64,000 nt of DNA. Source: Natrinema sp046097095. GTDB taxonomy: Archaea > Halobacteriota > Halobacteria > Halobacteriales > Natrialbaceae. The DNA lies in NCBI RefSeq assembly GCF_046097095.1, contig NZ_CP175698.1, positions 3,224,001-3,288,000 of the forward strand. Reading direction: 5' to 3'. The position numbers and the translations under genes are program-made. Shown one piece after another: positions 34,038 to 43,255 of the stretch; positions within the stretch are counted from its first letter, which is position 1, and each line of letters starts with the position of its first letter. The notes below the pieces were generated by a model. That model had not been told where the DNA came from, searched no databases, and was given only the letters and a program-made list of their open reading frames with translations.

Positions 34038-35717
34038 ATGCGACGGCGGGACTACATTACCACGGTGGGAAGTGGCGTGGGGGTGCTCGCGACGACGGGA
34101 GTCGGGCAGGCGCAGACGGAGCGCTTGGATCGCGTCTGTCCAGAGACCGACGCGACGGCCGTCCGTCCGGGGAACAACGTGGTGTTCGAAGCGGTGGCAT
34201 CGTCGGCCGTCGATCCGTCGACGACCGAGTGGCGAGTCGAGGGTGCGGGCGCGGGGGAGATCGAGGGCGGTGCACCCTTCTGGAGTTACACGCATCGGAC
34301 GGGGAACCCGGCGGCGTACGCTCGGTTCGATGACTCTGGAACCTACCGGGTCACCGCGACCGTTGGCGAGGCGTCCGTCGCTTGGCGGGTCGCGGTCTCC
34401 GAAGACGCGCCGGCGGCACCGAGCGGAACGCTAACGTGTGATCCCGGGCCAGGTACCACGGTCACGACCCGCGATGAGATTGCGGTGACCGCGACGGCCA
34501 GCGACGGCGGTGGCGCGCTCGAGCGGGTCATCTGGCAGGAAGGGCGCAACGCGACGTACGTCGATACGACCGGGATGTCGGGAGCCGACGCGACGGTCAC
34601 GTATACGATGGCCGCGGGGAACGCGATCTGGTTCATCGGCGGCTATCCGATGATGGCGTGGGTCGTCTGCGACGACGGCCGCGTCTCGGTCGCTCGCACC
34701 GACGGCCCGTCGATCGCCGCGTTTCGCGACGTCAGGATCACCGGCACGAACGCGCCGGTCCGCGCGGGCGAGGAACTCGTCGTCGACGCCGACCTGGACG
34801 TCGAAGGGAGCTCCACCTACCACGCGTTCGTCGACGTCGAAACGGCTCTCATCGTCGGTCACGACCCGACGACCGTCGACAGCGAGACGGTCGAGGTGTT
34901 CACCGGACAGACCGAGACCGTGCGACTCGAGTTCACCACGGCTACAGTCCGGAACACGCAGACGTTCCCCGTCCGCGTCGAGACTCGCCACGCCGCTTCG
35001 GAGACGGACGTCACCGTTATCGGGACCGAGGACAGTGGCGCTCACGGGACCCTCGCGGTGACCGGCCTCGAGACGAACACGCCGGTGACCGGCGGCCAGC
35101 GCCTCACGGTGACCGCGACGCTTTCGAACACTGGCGACGGGCCGGCCAGCCGCGAGGTCACGCTCGTCGTCGGTCACGACCCGACGACTGTCGATAGCCG
35201 ACAGGTGACCGTCGGCGCGGGCGAGTCGACGACGGTCTCGCTCGGTTACGAGACCTACCCCGTTCGAAACGACGACGAGTTCCCCGTGCGCGTCCGGACC
35301 GGCGACGATTCCGCCTCGCGCTCGGTGCTCGTCCGTGGACGCGGCGGCGATGGCGATGGCGACGACGACGGCGGTGCCGGTGACGGTGACGGCGACGACG
35401 GTGATGCCGGAACGGCATCGTTTGCGGTGTCGATCACTGGTACGAACGCGCCCGTGACCGGTGGACAGCGCCTCACCGTGAACGCCACCGTCGAGAACGC
35501 GGGCGGTGCCGCGGGTGCCCACACGGTCGAACTCGTCGTCGGCCGCACGCCCGACGTGGTCGACTCGGCGACCGTGAGCCTCGGTCCGGGCGAGTCTGCG
35601 TCGGTCTCGCTCGGCTACGAGACCTATCCCGTGCGAAATGACGACACGTTCCCGGTGACGGTGCGGTCGCCACACACGAGCGACACGCGGACCGTGACCG
35701 TCCACGGGACGAACTGA
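34038..35717 (+). CDS. Tat-exported multi-Ig (CARDB-like) protein
   Basis: A 559-residue extracellular protein. Residues 1-26 are a twin-arginine signal ('RRRDYITTVGSGVGVLA'). Residues about 30-130 and 135-230 are PKD/Ig-like, with Cys at 'DRVCPETD', 'LTCDPG' and 'WVVCDDG'. Three tandem CARDB-like domains follow, each opening 'ITGTNAPV..G..L.V.A' or a variant and containing 'VVGHDPTTVDS' or 'VVGRTPDVVDS' and 'VSLGYETYPVRNDD'. An approximately 25-residue Gly/Asp linker separates the last two. No enzyme or anchor motif is visible. It probably acts as an adhesive or structural surface protein. Confidence 0.8.
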   Translation: MRRRDYITTVGSGVGVLATTGVGQAQTERLDRVCPETDATAVRPGNNVVFEAVASSAVDPSTTEWRVEGAGAGEIEGGAPFWSYTHRTGNPAAYARFDDSGTYRVTATVGEASVAWRVAVSEDAPAAPSGTLTCDPGPGTTVTTRDEIAVTATASDGGGALERVIWQEGRNATYVDTTGMSGADATVTYTMAAGNAIWFIGGYPMMAWVVCDDGRVSVARTDGPSIAAFRDVRITGTNAPVRAGEELVVDADLDVEGSSTYHAFVDVETALIVGHDPTTVDSETVEVFTGQTETVRLEFTTATVRNTQTFPVRVETRHAASETDVTVIGTEDSGAHGTLAVTGLETNTPVTGGQRLTVTATLSNTGDGPASREVTLVVGHDPTTVDSRQVTVGAGESTTVSLGYETYPVRNDDEFPVRVRTGDDSASRSVLVRGRGGDGDGDDDGGAGDGDGDDGDAGTASFAVSITGTNAPVTGGQRLTVNATVENAGGAAGAHTVELVVGRTPDVVDSATVSLGPGESASVSLGYETYPVRNDDTFPVTVRSPHTSDTRTVTVHGTN

Positions 35718-36002
35718 ACTCCGTCTGCGAGCCGATACTGGGACGCGGTACCAATCGGAGTCCGCGCTTCGTCGGCCGTCGCCGTTTGGCACGTCTCGAC
35801 CGACTCGACTCGAGCGACGGGACGGCGCGAGCGGGGCCGACGATGTCTTTCGTTGCGTCGTCTGTACACACGTCGGTTCGAGGCAGCGCCACGTTCGCAG
35901 GAGTAAACACTCTCGAACAGCGATACGTACTGGGGTCGAATTCGGCGCGACCCCAATTTCTTTGGAGGATAATTCAAGCCCACTGCCGCTGAACCGTGTA
36001 TC

Positions 36003-36194
36003 ATGGCGACGAACGAAACGCGCTCAACGCGGACGGGGCCGAAGCGGTTCCTCGTGCAGTGCGACGGCTGTTCCTTCGAGCGGCCGGCGGACGGGCGAGA
36101 GGAAGCGACGCAGGTCGGTACCGACCATCGGCGGGAGACGGGACACGAACTCGTCGCCGTCGAACTTCCGCCGTCGTCGGTAGACTCCGCGTAA
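36003..36194 (+). CDS. Small haloarchaeal protein with CxxC-type zinc site
   Basis: A 63-residue protein with 'FLVQCDGCSFERPADG' (one CxxC) and 'DHRRETGHELVAVELP' (two His), so Cys2His2 zinc binding resembling C2H2 zinc-finger spacing is plausible. The GRE..EA..VGTDH-R-ETGH-x-L pattern is familiar from many haloarchaeal genomes, but the function is unknown. Confidence 0.75.
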   Translation: MATNETRSTRTGPKRFLVQCDGCSFERPADGREEATQVGTDHRRETGHELVAVELPPSSVDSA

Positions 36195-36362
36195 CCGAAC
36201 CGGATCCGGTCGTTTCATGACCGATGTCCGCCGACTCTCAGCGACCGGTCCGTAACGCCCTGTTTACGGTCCGAAGACCGGCTCTACGCGCCTCAACCCT
36301 CCTATTACCAATACCAACCCGACTTCGACACACATAAACGATGGGCGCAGAATCGGTTACGC

Positions 36363-36566
36363 ATGCCGGACGCGTCGCAGCTGCGTGACAGCACCCAGAT
36401 CGTCCTCTCGCGCGAGATTCTCGAGGGGCTGGAGCCGCGGCTCGACGACGAGTTCACCGTCTCCGTCGTTTCGGAAGGTGACGACCGCTGCCGAATCATT
36501 GGCAGCCCCGTCGAGATCAAGGCGGCGAGCGAGTACCTCGCCCGCAACGGAGTTAGCGTTCGCTAA
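36363..36566 (+). CDS. Small conserved haloarchaeal protein (VNG_1110C-like)
   Basis: A 67-residue alpha/beta protein: 'DSTQIVLSREILEGLEPRLDDEFTVSVV' and 'DDRCRIIGSPVEIKAASEYLARNGVSV'. This closely fits the VNG_1110C-type family known only from haloarchaea. The ordering beta-alpha-beta-beta-alpha resembles small RNA- or DNA-binding folds, but no function is known. Convergent with tiaS, its stop is 36 bp from that gene's stop. Confidence 0.8.
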   Translation: MPDASQLRDSTQIVLSREILEGLEPRLDDEFTVSVVSEGDDRCRIIGSPVEIKAASEYLARNGVSVR

Positions 36567-36601
36567 ATCAGCTGTACGCCACACGGACGATCCGTCCACC
36601 G

Positions 36602-37927
36602 CTACCGCTCCGGATGCGTCGGCGCATCGAACCCGCCGCGGACGAGCGGCTTCGCGACGTGCCGTCGCGCACACGGAGGCACCTCGTACCAGCCCGGTTC
36701 GAGGTCGCGCTCGAGTCGTCGCCGCGCTTTCTTGGCCGCCCGCGTATCGCAATCTCGGCAGCGATAGCCCTGCCCGCGGCCCGCACTCTCCATCGTCCGG
36801 CCGCAGTCGGAACAGGTCGGCGTGACCCGCTCGTGTCGGACGAGGTCACGGACGGCGAATTTCTCGAGTTTCAGCGTCCCGCGACTTACCTCGCCGCAGG
36901 CGGTGATCCGGTCGCCGACACGGAGCGCGCGCACGCGGTCACGGAAGCGCTTCGTCGGTTCGAAGGCAGCACATACGAGCCGCTCGCCCGATTCCGGCTC
37001 ATCGTCCGCCGGCCCACCGTCCGCCGGCGCGTCGGTCGGCGACGCGAGATCGACGAAGACGTGTCCGCCGCGGCGGGTCTCGGGCTCGCTTACGACTCGA
37101 CCCTCGAGTCGATAGGCGCGACCGTCTTCGACGGTCTCGAGCGAGCCGTCCCGCAGGTGGACGTCCGTTCCCTGATTGGTGACGAACAGTCGACCGTCGG
37201 CGACGGGTTCGCTCTCGATCCGCTCGGCGACCGTCCGGACTGCGTCGGGATCGTCACCGCGGATGCCGTGCAGAATTGGGCCGGGAGTATGGGGCACGCA
37301 GACGGTCTCGCCCTCGCCGCGATCGGCCGTATCCCACACCGCAGGGTAGGCCTCGTCGGCCGCGGCGAAGACGCTCTCGCGGTCGACCTCTCGAGGCGTC
37401 CCCCAGCGGTCGGACTCGCGGTAGGAGATATACTCGTACGTCCACTCAGACAGCGCCGACCGGGCTCCGATCGCCGCCAGCGCGCCGATCCGGCCGCGGC
37501 CGTTACCGGCGTGCCACGACCGATAGCCGTGACGCTCGAGGAGGGCAGCGGCGTCCGCGATCTCGAGGCGGTCGCGGATCGCCGCGCTCGCGAATCGGCT
37601 TACATCGTCTGGAACCCCCGATTCGCTGGGGTCTCCGTCCGCCACGACCAGCCCGGGGTTCGTCCGCTCATCGCCAGTTTCGGACAATATTTCGAGTTGT
37701 TCGCGCGCGAGCGCGAACGCGCGATCAGGAGCGCAGTTGGTGTGGATCGCCAGCGCGGCGTTTCCCCGCGTCTTGTACTCGACGGCGGGGTTGAGTCGAA
37801 CGAGCAGGAGCCGCGAAACCGTCGCGGACTCGTCAGTTCGCAGCCGTTGGGCGATCCGCGCGGCGACGTAGGTCGTACACATCCCCCGCTCACGTGAGTC
37901 GGTATCGTCGATCCCGACGACGGTCAT
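36602..37927 (-). CDS. tiaS: tRNA(Ile2) 2-agmatinylcytidine synthetase TiaS
   Basis: A 441-residue TiaS, which attaches agmatine to C34 of the AUA-reading tRNA-Ile. The N-terminus 'VVGIDDTDSRERGMCTTYVAA' is the family kinase-like signature, 'KTRGNAALAI' and 'GRGRIGALAAIGA' follow in the middle, an OB-type domain covers about 300-370 and a C-terminal zinc ribbon 'CSDCGRTMESAGRG.GYRCRDC' is at about 380-405. Start at 37927 gives the normal N-terminus. It is divergent from the HTH regulator at 38086, sharing a 158-bp promoter region. Confidence 0.93.
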   Translation of the reverse strand: MTVVGIDDTDSRERGMCTTYVAARIAQRLRTDESATVSRLLLVRLNPAVEYKTRGNAALAIHTNCAPDRAFALAREQLEILSETGDERTNPGLVVADGDPSESGVPDDVSRFASAAIRDRLEIADAAALLERHGYRSWHAGNGRGRIGALAAIGARSALSEWTYEYISYRESDRWGTPREVDRESVFAAADEAYPAVWDTADRGEGETVCVPHTPGPILHGIRGDDPDAVRTVAERIESEPVADGRLFVTNQGTDVHLRDGSLETVEDGRAYRLEGRVVSEPETRRGGHVFVDLASPTDAPADGGPADDEPESGERLVCAAFEPTKRFRDRVRALRVGDRITACGEVSRGTLKLEKFAVRDLVRHERVTPTCSDCGRTMESAGRGQGYRCRDCDTRAAKKARRRLERDLEPGWYEVPPCARRHVAKPLVRGGFDAPTHPER

Positions 37928-37987
37928 CGGCGGTGCTTGTCGACCGGTCGAGTAACCCCTTTCGGGATCGCCCGTCCGTCGAAGCCA

Positions 37988-38003
37988 ACTATATAAGTAT
38001 ACC
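37988..38003. promoter_or_regulatory. TATA element in the tiaS/HTH divergent promoter
   Basis: CTATATAAGTATACC is a strong AT-rich element readable on both strands. On the minus strand (ACTTATATAG) it would start transcription about 30-40 nt before tiaS; a second TATA (CTTATA, 38057-38062) serves the plus-strand gene. Confidence 0.45.
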
Positions 38004-38056
38004 TCCGATACAGCCCCGAATCGCGACACGGCACGCGGACATCTCGGGGAAAACGT

Positions 38057-38062
38057 CTTATA
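38057..38062 (+). promoter_or_regulatory. TATA-like element for the HTH regulator gene
   Basis: CTTATA centred about 26 nt upstream of the ATG at 38086 fits a leaderless start. GGAGG at 38063-38067 is too far for an efficient Shine-Dalgarno interaction. Confidence 0.4.
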
Positions 38063-38085
38063 GGAGGAATCGCTTACGTCCCCGT

Positions 38086-39051
38086 ATGTCCCGTTCCGCA
38101 CTGGTCGGCAACATAACCGCGATGTTAGAGGACGCGGGATTCGTGGTCAGCGACCGGTGTGCGATTCGGCCGAAGAGTTTCGATATCGCCGCACGCCGCG
38201 GTGATGACCTGATTCTCGTGAAGATCCTCGCGAACATCGACGCGTTCAACGAGGCGACCGGTCACGAAATGCGCCGTCTGGGGACCTATCTCCGGGCGAC
38301 GCCGCTCGTCATCGGTCTACGTAGTCGCGACGAAGATCTCAAACCCGACGTCGTCTACTTCCGCCACGGCGTTCCCGTCTTCAGTCCCGACACGGCGTAC
38401 AACATGTTTATCGAGGATGTTCCGCCGCTGATCTACGCCGCCCCCGGCGGCCTCTACGTCAGCATCGACGGCGATCTGCTGGCCGACGAGCGCCAGGACC
38501 GCGACTGGAGTCTGGGTCAGTTGGCCAGCGAACTCGGCGTCTCTCGGCGGACCGTCTCGAAATACGAGGACGGCATGAACGCCTCAGTCGAGGTCGCGAT
38601 GGACTTAGAGGAGATGTTCGACGCACCGCTGACCAGTCCCGTCGACGTCCTCGAGGGGGCCGACGAGGTCCATAAGAGCGAATCGACGCCGGACGATCCG
38701 GCGGCGGATCCCGACGACGAACGGGTGGTCGCGGTCCTCACGCGGGCCGGCTATCGCGTCCACCCGACGGCCCGTTCGCCGTTTACGGCGGTCAGCGAGG
38801 ACGAAGACGACAGCGATATCGTCTTGACCGGCCACTCCAAGTTCACCAAGGCCGCGGAGAAACGTGCTCGCATCATGAGTTCGATCGGTCACGTCACTCG
38901 CACGCGCTCGGTCTACGTCGTCGACCGGGCGAACCAGGAGTCCGTCGACGGCACGGCGCTGGTCGAACGCGACGAACTCGCGGAACTTCGCGATGCCGAC
39001 GAACTCAGAGACGTCATTCGAGAACGCTCCGAACGCGAGGAAGCCGCCTGA
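38086..39051 (+). CDS. XRE-type HTH transcriptional regulator of the archaeal MTH/UPF0 family
   Basis: A 321-residue protein. Residues 1-120 form the conserved archaeal restriction-fold-like N-domain ('AMLEDAGFVVSDRCAIRPKSFDIAARRGDDLILVKIL'). Residues about 125-185 carry the HTH ('SLGQLASELGVSRRTVSKYEDGMNASVEVAMDLEEMFD'). A C-terminal domain (about 215-321, 'AVLTRAGYRVHPTARSPFTAVSED') has the same fold as the N-domain. This is the 'putative HTH-type transcriptional regulator' found in nearly all euryarchaea; target genes are not established here. The ATG at 38086 matches the promoter position. Confidence 0.9.
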   Translation: MSRSALVGNITAMLEDAGFVVSDRCAIRPKSFDIAARRGDDLILVKILANIDAFNEATGHEMRRLGTYLRATPLVIGLRSRDEDLKPDVVYFRHGVPVFSPDTAYNMFIEDVPPLIYAAPGGLYVSIDGDLLADERQDRDWSLGQLASELGVSRRTVSKYEDGMNASVEVAMDLEEMFDAPLTSPVDVLEGADEVHKSESTPDDPAADPDDERVVAVLTRAGYRVHPTARSPFTAVSEDEDDSDIVLTGHSKFTKAAEKRARIMSSIGHVTRTRSVYVVDRANQESVDGTALVERDELAELRDADELRDVIRERSEREEAA

Positions 39052-39165
39052 GCCGGTCGCTGCTGCTCTTTTGCGCTGCTTGATCCTTTCGCCCCGCTCG
39101 AGAGGGCGAGGTGTCCCGCTCTCGTCGCGGACTGGTTGGCAGCGTCGCTACTCGTCGCGGACGGA

Positions 39166-39423
39166 TTACGCCGCGCCGTCGCCGTAGGTCTTCTCGAGGT
39201 ATGCGACGATGTCGTCGCTCTCGTGCATTCCGTCCACGCCGTTGGCCTCGTCGACGATGACCGGCACGCCCGTTTGACCGCTGACTTTCTCGACTTCGGT
39301 GCGGTCCTCGTGGGAGCGGGGAACTTCGATGATGTCGTACTCGAGCTCGAGTTCGTCGAGCTTCGACCGGACCTTCGCACAGTACGGACAACCGGGGAGT
39401 TCGTACATGGTGATAGCAGCCAT
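39166..39423 (-). CDS. Glutaredoxin-like protein
   Basis: An 85-residue thioredoxin-fold protein with the CxxC active site 'MYELPGCPYCAKVRSKLDELELEYDIIEV', cis-Pro 'GVPVIVDE' and the 'DGMHESDDIVAYLEKTYG' C-terminus of GST-N/glutaredoxin-like proteins. Halophiles use gamma-glutamylcysteine as the thiol, so this would work with that or with thioredoxin reductase. Start at 39423 (ATG) or 39408 (ATG, MYELPG) are both possible. Confidence 0.87.
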   Translation of the reverse strand: MAAITMYELPGCPYCAKVRSKLDELELEYDIIEVPRSHEDRTEVEKVSGQTGVPVIVDEANGVDGMHESDDIVAYLEKTYGDGAA

Positions 39424-39539
39424 GCATCGATGTTGCTGCGGACGCGGTATGAGCCCACCGGTCGTCCGGACGGTTGCCGGAACTACGGCCGTCACACGGT
39501 CAAACGAGCGACCGGCAGAGAACGGACGGAAAACGGTTG

Positions 39540-40976
39540 TTAGAAGGAGACCATACCGGCATCGACGGCGAAGTAGACGACGAAGTAGACGATAAACGCG
39601 AGCGCGAGCGCCCACTGTCCGACTGGAACGTCGTCTGCCTCGCCCATCGCCCCTTTGACGAGCGGATAACTCATGATGCCGGCGGCGAGCCCGTTCGAGA
39701 TCGAGGCGGTCATCGGCATGACAGTGATCGTCAGTCCGGCCGCGATCGCCCACGCGGGATCCTGCCACTCGATGTCAGTGACGCCCTGTAGCATGATGAT
39801 GCCGACGACGACCAGCGCGAGATAGGACGCATACTGCGGGATGGCGCTGATCAGTGGTACGATGAGCAAGGAGAGCACGAAGAGGAGGCCGACGACGAGC
39901 GCAGTGAAGCCGGTTCGACCACCCTCTTCGACGCCGGTCGAGGATTCGATGAACGTCGTCACCGTCGAGGTTCCGATCATCGCACCGACGGTGGTCCCGA
40001 TCGCGTCGGCCATTAGCGGCTTTTCGACCTCGGGTAGATCGCCGTTCTCGTCGAGGAAGCCACCGATCTGGGAGACGCCGATGAGCGTGCCGGCCGTATC
40101 GAAGAAGTCGACGAAGAAGAACGTGAAAACGACCAGCACGAAAACGAGCGGATCGTCGGTGATCATTCCGAGGCCGTCGACGAACCCGGCGACGAGCGGC
40201 GTGAAGTCGTACTGGACGTTCGCGATCAGGCTCACGACGCCCTCGCTGGTGACCTGCTCGTAGCTCCCCGGCGGCGTGAGCGTGCCTGGCGAGACGACAC
40301 CGAGGGCCGTCAGCACCCAGCCAGCGACGGCAGTAGCGACGATTCCGATCACGATCGCACCTCGAGTGCCACGGGCGTGGAGGATGAGCATCACTGCAAG
40401 TCCCACGACCGAAAGCGCCGCGACGGCACTCGTCGCGACGTTACCTAACCCGACGAGCGTCGCCGAATCGTCGACGACGAGTTGCATCTCCTGTAGTCCG
40501 AGAAAGAGCAGGTACACACCGATCCCGGCCCCGACGGCAAACTTGACGGGCTCGGGAAACAGTTCGATGATGTATCGGCGCGCACCGATCGCGGTCAACG
40601 CGATGAAGATCACGCCCTCGACGAAGACCGCCGCGAGCGCGACTTGCCACGGAACGCCCAGCCCGAGGACGACCGTGTACGCGAAGAACGCGTTCAGGCC
40701 CATGCCCGGGGCGAGGCCGAACGGCCGATTCGCCCAGAACGCCATCACGAAGATGGCGACTGCCGACGCGAGGATTGTCGCGACGGTGATCATCTGTTGA
40801 ACCTCGCCGGAACTGTATCCCTCGAGCGTGATCGCCTCGCTGAGGATCGCCGGGTTAACGACGATGATGTACGACATCGCCAGGAACGTTGTCAGTCCCG
40901 CGATCGTTTCCGTTTCGAGGTCGGTATCGCGTTCATCGATCTCGAAATACGCTGCGAGTGAGTCGAGTGCCCCCAT
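39540..40976 (-). CDS. NCS2-family purine/uracil permease (AzgA-like)
   Basis: A 478-residue, about 14-helix transporter. 'GLTTFLAMSYIIVVNPAIL', 'GMGLNAFFAYTVVLGLG' and 'FFFVDFFDTAGTLIGVS' are the AzgA-type NCS2 signatures; the last carries the conserved Asp. It imports a nucleobase, probably adenine, guanine or hypoxanthine, by proton symport. The ATG at 40976 is preferred to a GTG at 40997 because the AT-rich TATA at 41006-41015 puts the transcription start just before 40976. Confidence 0.9.
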   Translation of the reverse strand: MGALDSLAAYFEIDERDTDLETETIAGLTTFLAMSYIIVVNPAILSEAITLEGYSSGEVQQMITVATILASAVAIFVMAFWANRPFGLAPGMGLNAFFAYTVVLGLGVPWQVALAAVFVEGVIFIALTAIGARRYIIELFPEPVKFAVGAGIGVYLLFLGLQEMQLVVDDSATLVGLGNVATSAVAALSVVGLAVMLILHARGTRGAIVIGIVATAVAGWVLTALGVVSPGTLTPPGSYEQVTSEGVVSLIANVQYDFTPLVAGFVDGLGMITDDPLVFVLVVFTFFFVDFFDTAGTLIGVSQIGGFLDENGDLPEVEKPLMADAIGTTVGAMIGTSTVTTFIESSTGVEEGGRTGFTALVVGLLFVLSLLIVPLISAIPQYASYLALVVVGIIMLQGVTDIEWQDPAWAIAAGLTITVMPMTASISNGLAAGIMSYPLVKGAMGEADDVPVGQWALALAFIVYFVVYFAVDAGMVSF

Positions 40977-41003
40977 CAGATGCTCGAGCGTAGCCACACC
41001 GGT

Positions 41004-41016
41004 TAGTTAAATATTC
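41004..41016 (-). promoter_or_regulatory. TATA element for the NCS2 permease gene
   Basis: On the minus strand the AATATTTAAC element is about 34 nt from the ATG at 40976, giving a transcript with a short or absent leader. Confidence 0.4.
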
Positions 41017-41164
41017 TTGTCTGCAACGGCGTGTGAGCCGCTACGCGCCCGAATGTGTCGGCGAGCCGTCTCGATCGGTTGCTCGCCATTTCGAGGCCGG
41101 CGTAGCCGGCGTCGCCCCCTGAGCGGACCAACGTATTTGGCAGCCGAGCGCGTACCGACATACC

Positions 41165-41827
41165 ATGAGGTTTGTTATCGTTGGATACGGTCGGGTCGGC
41201 TCGCGGACGGCGACGATCCTCGCCGAGGAGGGTCACAAGGTCGTCATCGTCGACGACGACATCGATCGCATCGAACGCGCCACCGGCGACGGCTTCGAGA
41301 CGGTGCAGGGTGACGGTGCCGACAAGGAGGTCCTCGTCACGGCAGGAATTGAAGCCGCCGACGCGATCGGCGCGTTCACGCCCGACCTCAACGTCAACTT
41401 CGCGGCCTGCATGGTCGGAACTCACCACGGCTGTCGGACCGTCCTGCGGATCGACGAGGACTACCGCGAAGACATCTACGAGAAATACGCCGAAGAGGTC
41501 GACGAGATCGTCTACCCCGAACGGCTCGGCGCTGCGGGCGCGAAGACGGCCCTGCTCGGCGGCGATTTCAACGTCGTCGCCGACCTCGCAACGAACCTCC
41601 AGTTGACGGTCCTCGAGATCAAAGACGGCTCCCCCGCGGTCGGCAAACGGATGAGCGAGCTCGAGCTACCCGAGTCCGCACGGATTTACGCCCACGGCCG
41701 CGCTCGAGAGCCGCTGACGATTCCGCTACCGGGGACCGAACTCGCGGTCGGCGACGAGGTCGCGGTCATCACCGAGACCGACCGCGCAGATGCGGTTCGG
41801 GCGGCGCTGTTGCCCGCAAGCGCCTAA
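41165..41827 (+). CDS. TrkA-type potassium-channel regulatory subunit
   Basis: A 220-residue protein with an N-terminal NAD-binding RCK domain (residues 1-130; 'MRFVIVGYGRVGSRTATILAEEGHKVVIVDDD', Gly-x-Gly-x2-Gly) and a C-terminal TrkA-C/RCK-C domain (about 140-215). It is the cytoplasmic gating subunit of a Trk/Ktr K+ transporter, central for osmotic balance. The partner channel gene is not in this window. Alone in its transcription unit. Confidence 0.9.
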   Translation: MRFVIVGYGRVGSRTATILAEEGHKVVIVDDDIDRIERATGDGFETVQGDGADKEVLVTAGIEAADAIGAFTPDLNVNFAACMVGTHHGCRTVLRIDEDYREDIYEKYAEEVDEIVYPERLGAAGAKTALLGGDFNVVADLATNLQLTVLEIKDGSPAVGKRMSELELPESARIYAHGRAREPLTIPLPGTELAVGDEVAVITETDRADAVRAALLPASA

Positions 41828-41945
41828 CTCACAAGGGAGAGGAACGGGAGCAGGCGCGCGACGGATGGGGAGGGGGTGGGGAAGCCGTCGGCGCGCCTAT
41901 TCGTTTCGTCTCGGCGACCCCCAATAAAACCGCGTCAGACGGTCG

Positions 41946-43025
41946 TCACGCGTTCGCGTTGGCCTCGTCATCGAGCCGGAAGACAAGGATGTTCTGGTGG
42001 ACCATCGACGGAACGAACGAGAACGGGTAGCCGTAGACGTGGAGGTCCTTCGTCGGGTCGTACCAGATCAGGGTGGCCGCGAGCGTCACGGGGGCGGCGT
42101 CTTCGATGGCACGCGCGAGATCGGCCGAGAGGAACTCGTAGGACTGCTCGCGGTACATGTCACCGATGAAGACGACGAGGTGGCCCTCGGGCGCGACCGC
42201 GTCGGCGAAGCGATCGAACTTCGCGGCCATGTCATCGAGCCAGTCGGCTTTCGTCTCCCACTCGCCGTCGGACGCGGACGGGTTCGCGCCGGCAGCGGCC
42301 TCCTCGTCCGCGTCGTCGCCGTCCGGACCGTCGAACGATCCCAGCTTGCTCTCGCGCGTGCGGCGTTCGTTGCGCGTCTGCTCGAGTTCGTCCATGTGCC
42401 AGTACGGAACGTCGGTCAGCAGGAGGTCGACCGAGTCGTCGGGCACCTCGTTGATCAACTCGGCGCAGTCGCCGTGGTGCACGTCCTGTTCGGCCAGCGG
42501 CGGCTCACCGCGCTTGCGACGGTCTTCGTTCTCTCGCTCGAGGACCGTGTGGTAGATATCGATCCACCGCTGCGTGCGCTCGAAGCCGATAGCCTCGCGG
42601 CGGCCAGTTCCCTCGTGTTCGCAGAAGCTGGCCCCCAGTAAGGTGCCGCCGACGCCGGCGAAGGGATCGAGGACGGTGTCGCCGGCCGTGCTGAACCGGC
42701 CGATTAACTCGGCACAGAGCCGCGGCGGCTTCTGGCCGCCGTGCTCGCTGCGAAGGTCGTGTTGGACGGCGGGCGGATAGCCCTCGGCGATCACCGACTT
42801 CGTGGCGTATTTCCACTCCTTGCCGGTGAGGTCGTTCACCCGGTTGCGCTCGTCGTAGATTCCGCGACCCTCGACGTAGCGCTGGTGGTCGGCCAGTTCG
42901 TCGGTGTCGATCACCTCGCCGTCTTCGACCGGCAGCGACTCCTCGCGGGCGCGCTCGGTGTCGAACTCGCCGTCGTCGTTCGTGAATAGCCGGCTCTGTC
43001 GATGCCGGTCCCCGTCGTCTGCCAT
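41946..43025 (-). CDS. DNA methyltransferase (N4/N6 amino-methyltransferase family), orphan
   Basis: A 359-residue SAM-dependent DNA methyltransferase. The SAM motif 'TVLDPFAGVGGTLLGAS' is at about residue 120 and the catalytic motif IV-like 'LLLTDVPYWHMDEL' at about 208; DVPY replaces the usual DPPY. The N-terminal 80 residues hold 'GKEWKYATKSVIAEGYPPAVQHDLRSEHGGQKPP'. Motif I precedes motif IV, the opposite of the beta-class order common in this family. No endonuclease lies beside it, so it looks like a solitary modification enzyme. Similar haloarchaeal proteins are annotated DNA methyltransferase or TRM11-like. Confidence 0.82.
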   Translation of the reverse strand: MADDGDRHRQSRLFTNDDGEFDTERAREESLPVEDGEVIDTDELADHQRYVEGRGIYDERNRVNDLTGKEWKYATKSVIAEGYPPAVQHDLRSEHGGQKPPRLCAELIGRFSTAGDTVLDPFAGVGGTLLGASFCEHEGTGRREAIGFERTQRWIDIYHTVLERENEDRRKRGEPPLAEQDVHHGDCAELINEVPDDSVDLLLTDVPYWHMDELEQTRNERRTRESKLGSFDGPDGDDADEEAAAGANPSASDGEWETKADWLDDMAAKFDRFADAVAPEGHLVVFIGDMYREQSYEFLSADLARAIEDAAPVTLAATLIWYDPTKDLHVYGYPFSFVPSMVHQNILVFRLDDEANANA

Positions 43026-43255
43026 GGCCTCAAGTGCTCACGCGGACCGCTTAAACGCTTACGGCTCCAGTCGGCCGCGGTGTCGCGTACCCGCCGTGTC
43101 CCAGTTGGCGTCTCGCTCTGCGCAGCAGCGCGGAACACTGAATCCCAGCGTCGTGGGTTGACTCGAGAGCAGTTCCCCGCAGTTGGCAACGCGATGCGAG
43201 CCAGTGACGCGAGTGTTAGCGAGATCATTTATGCGCTGCTCCCCCAGATCGTCGT

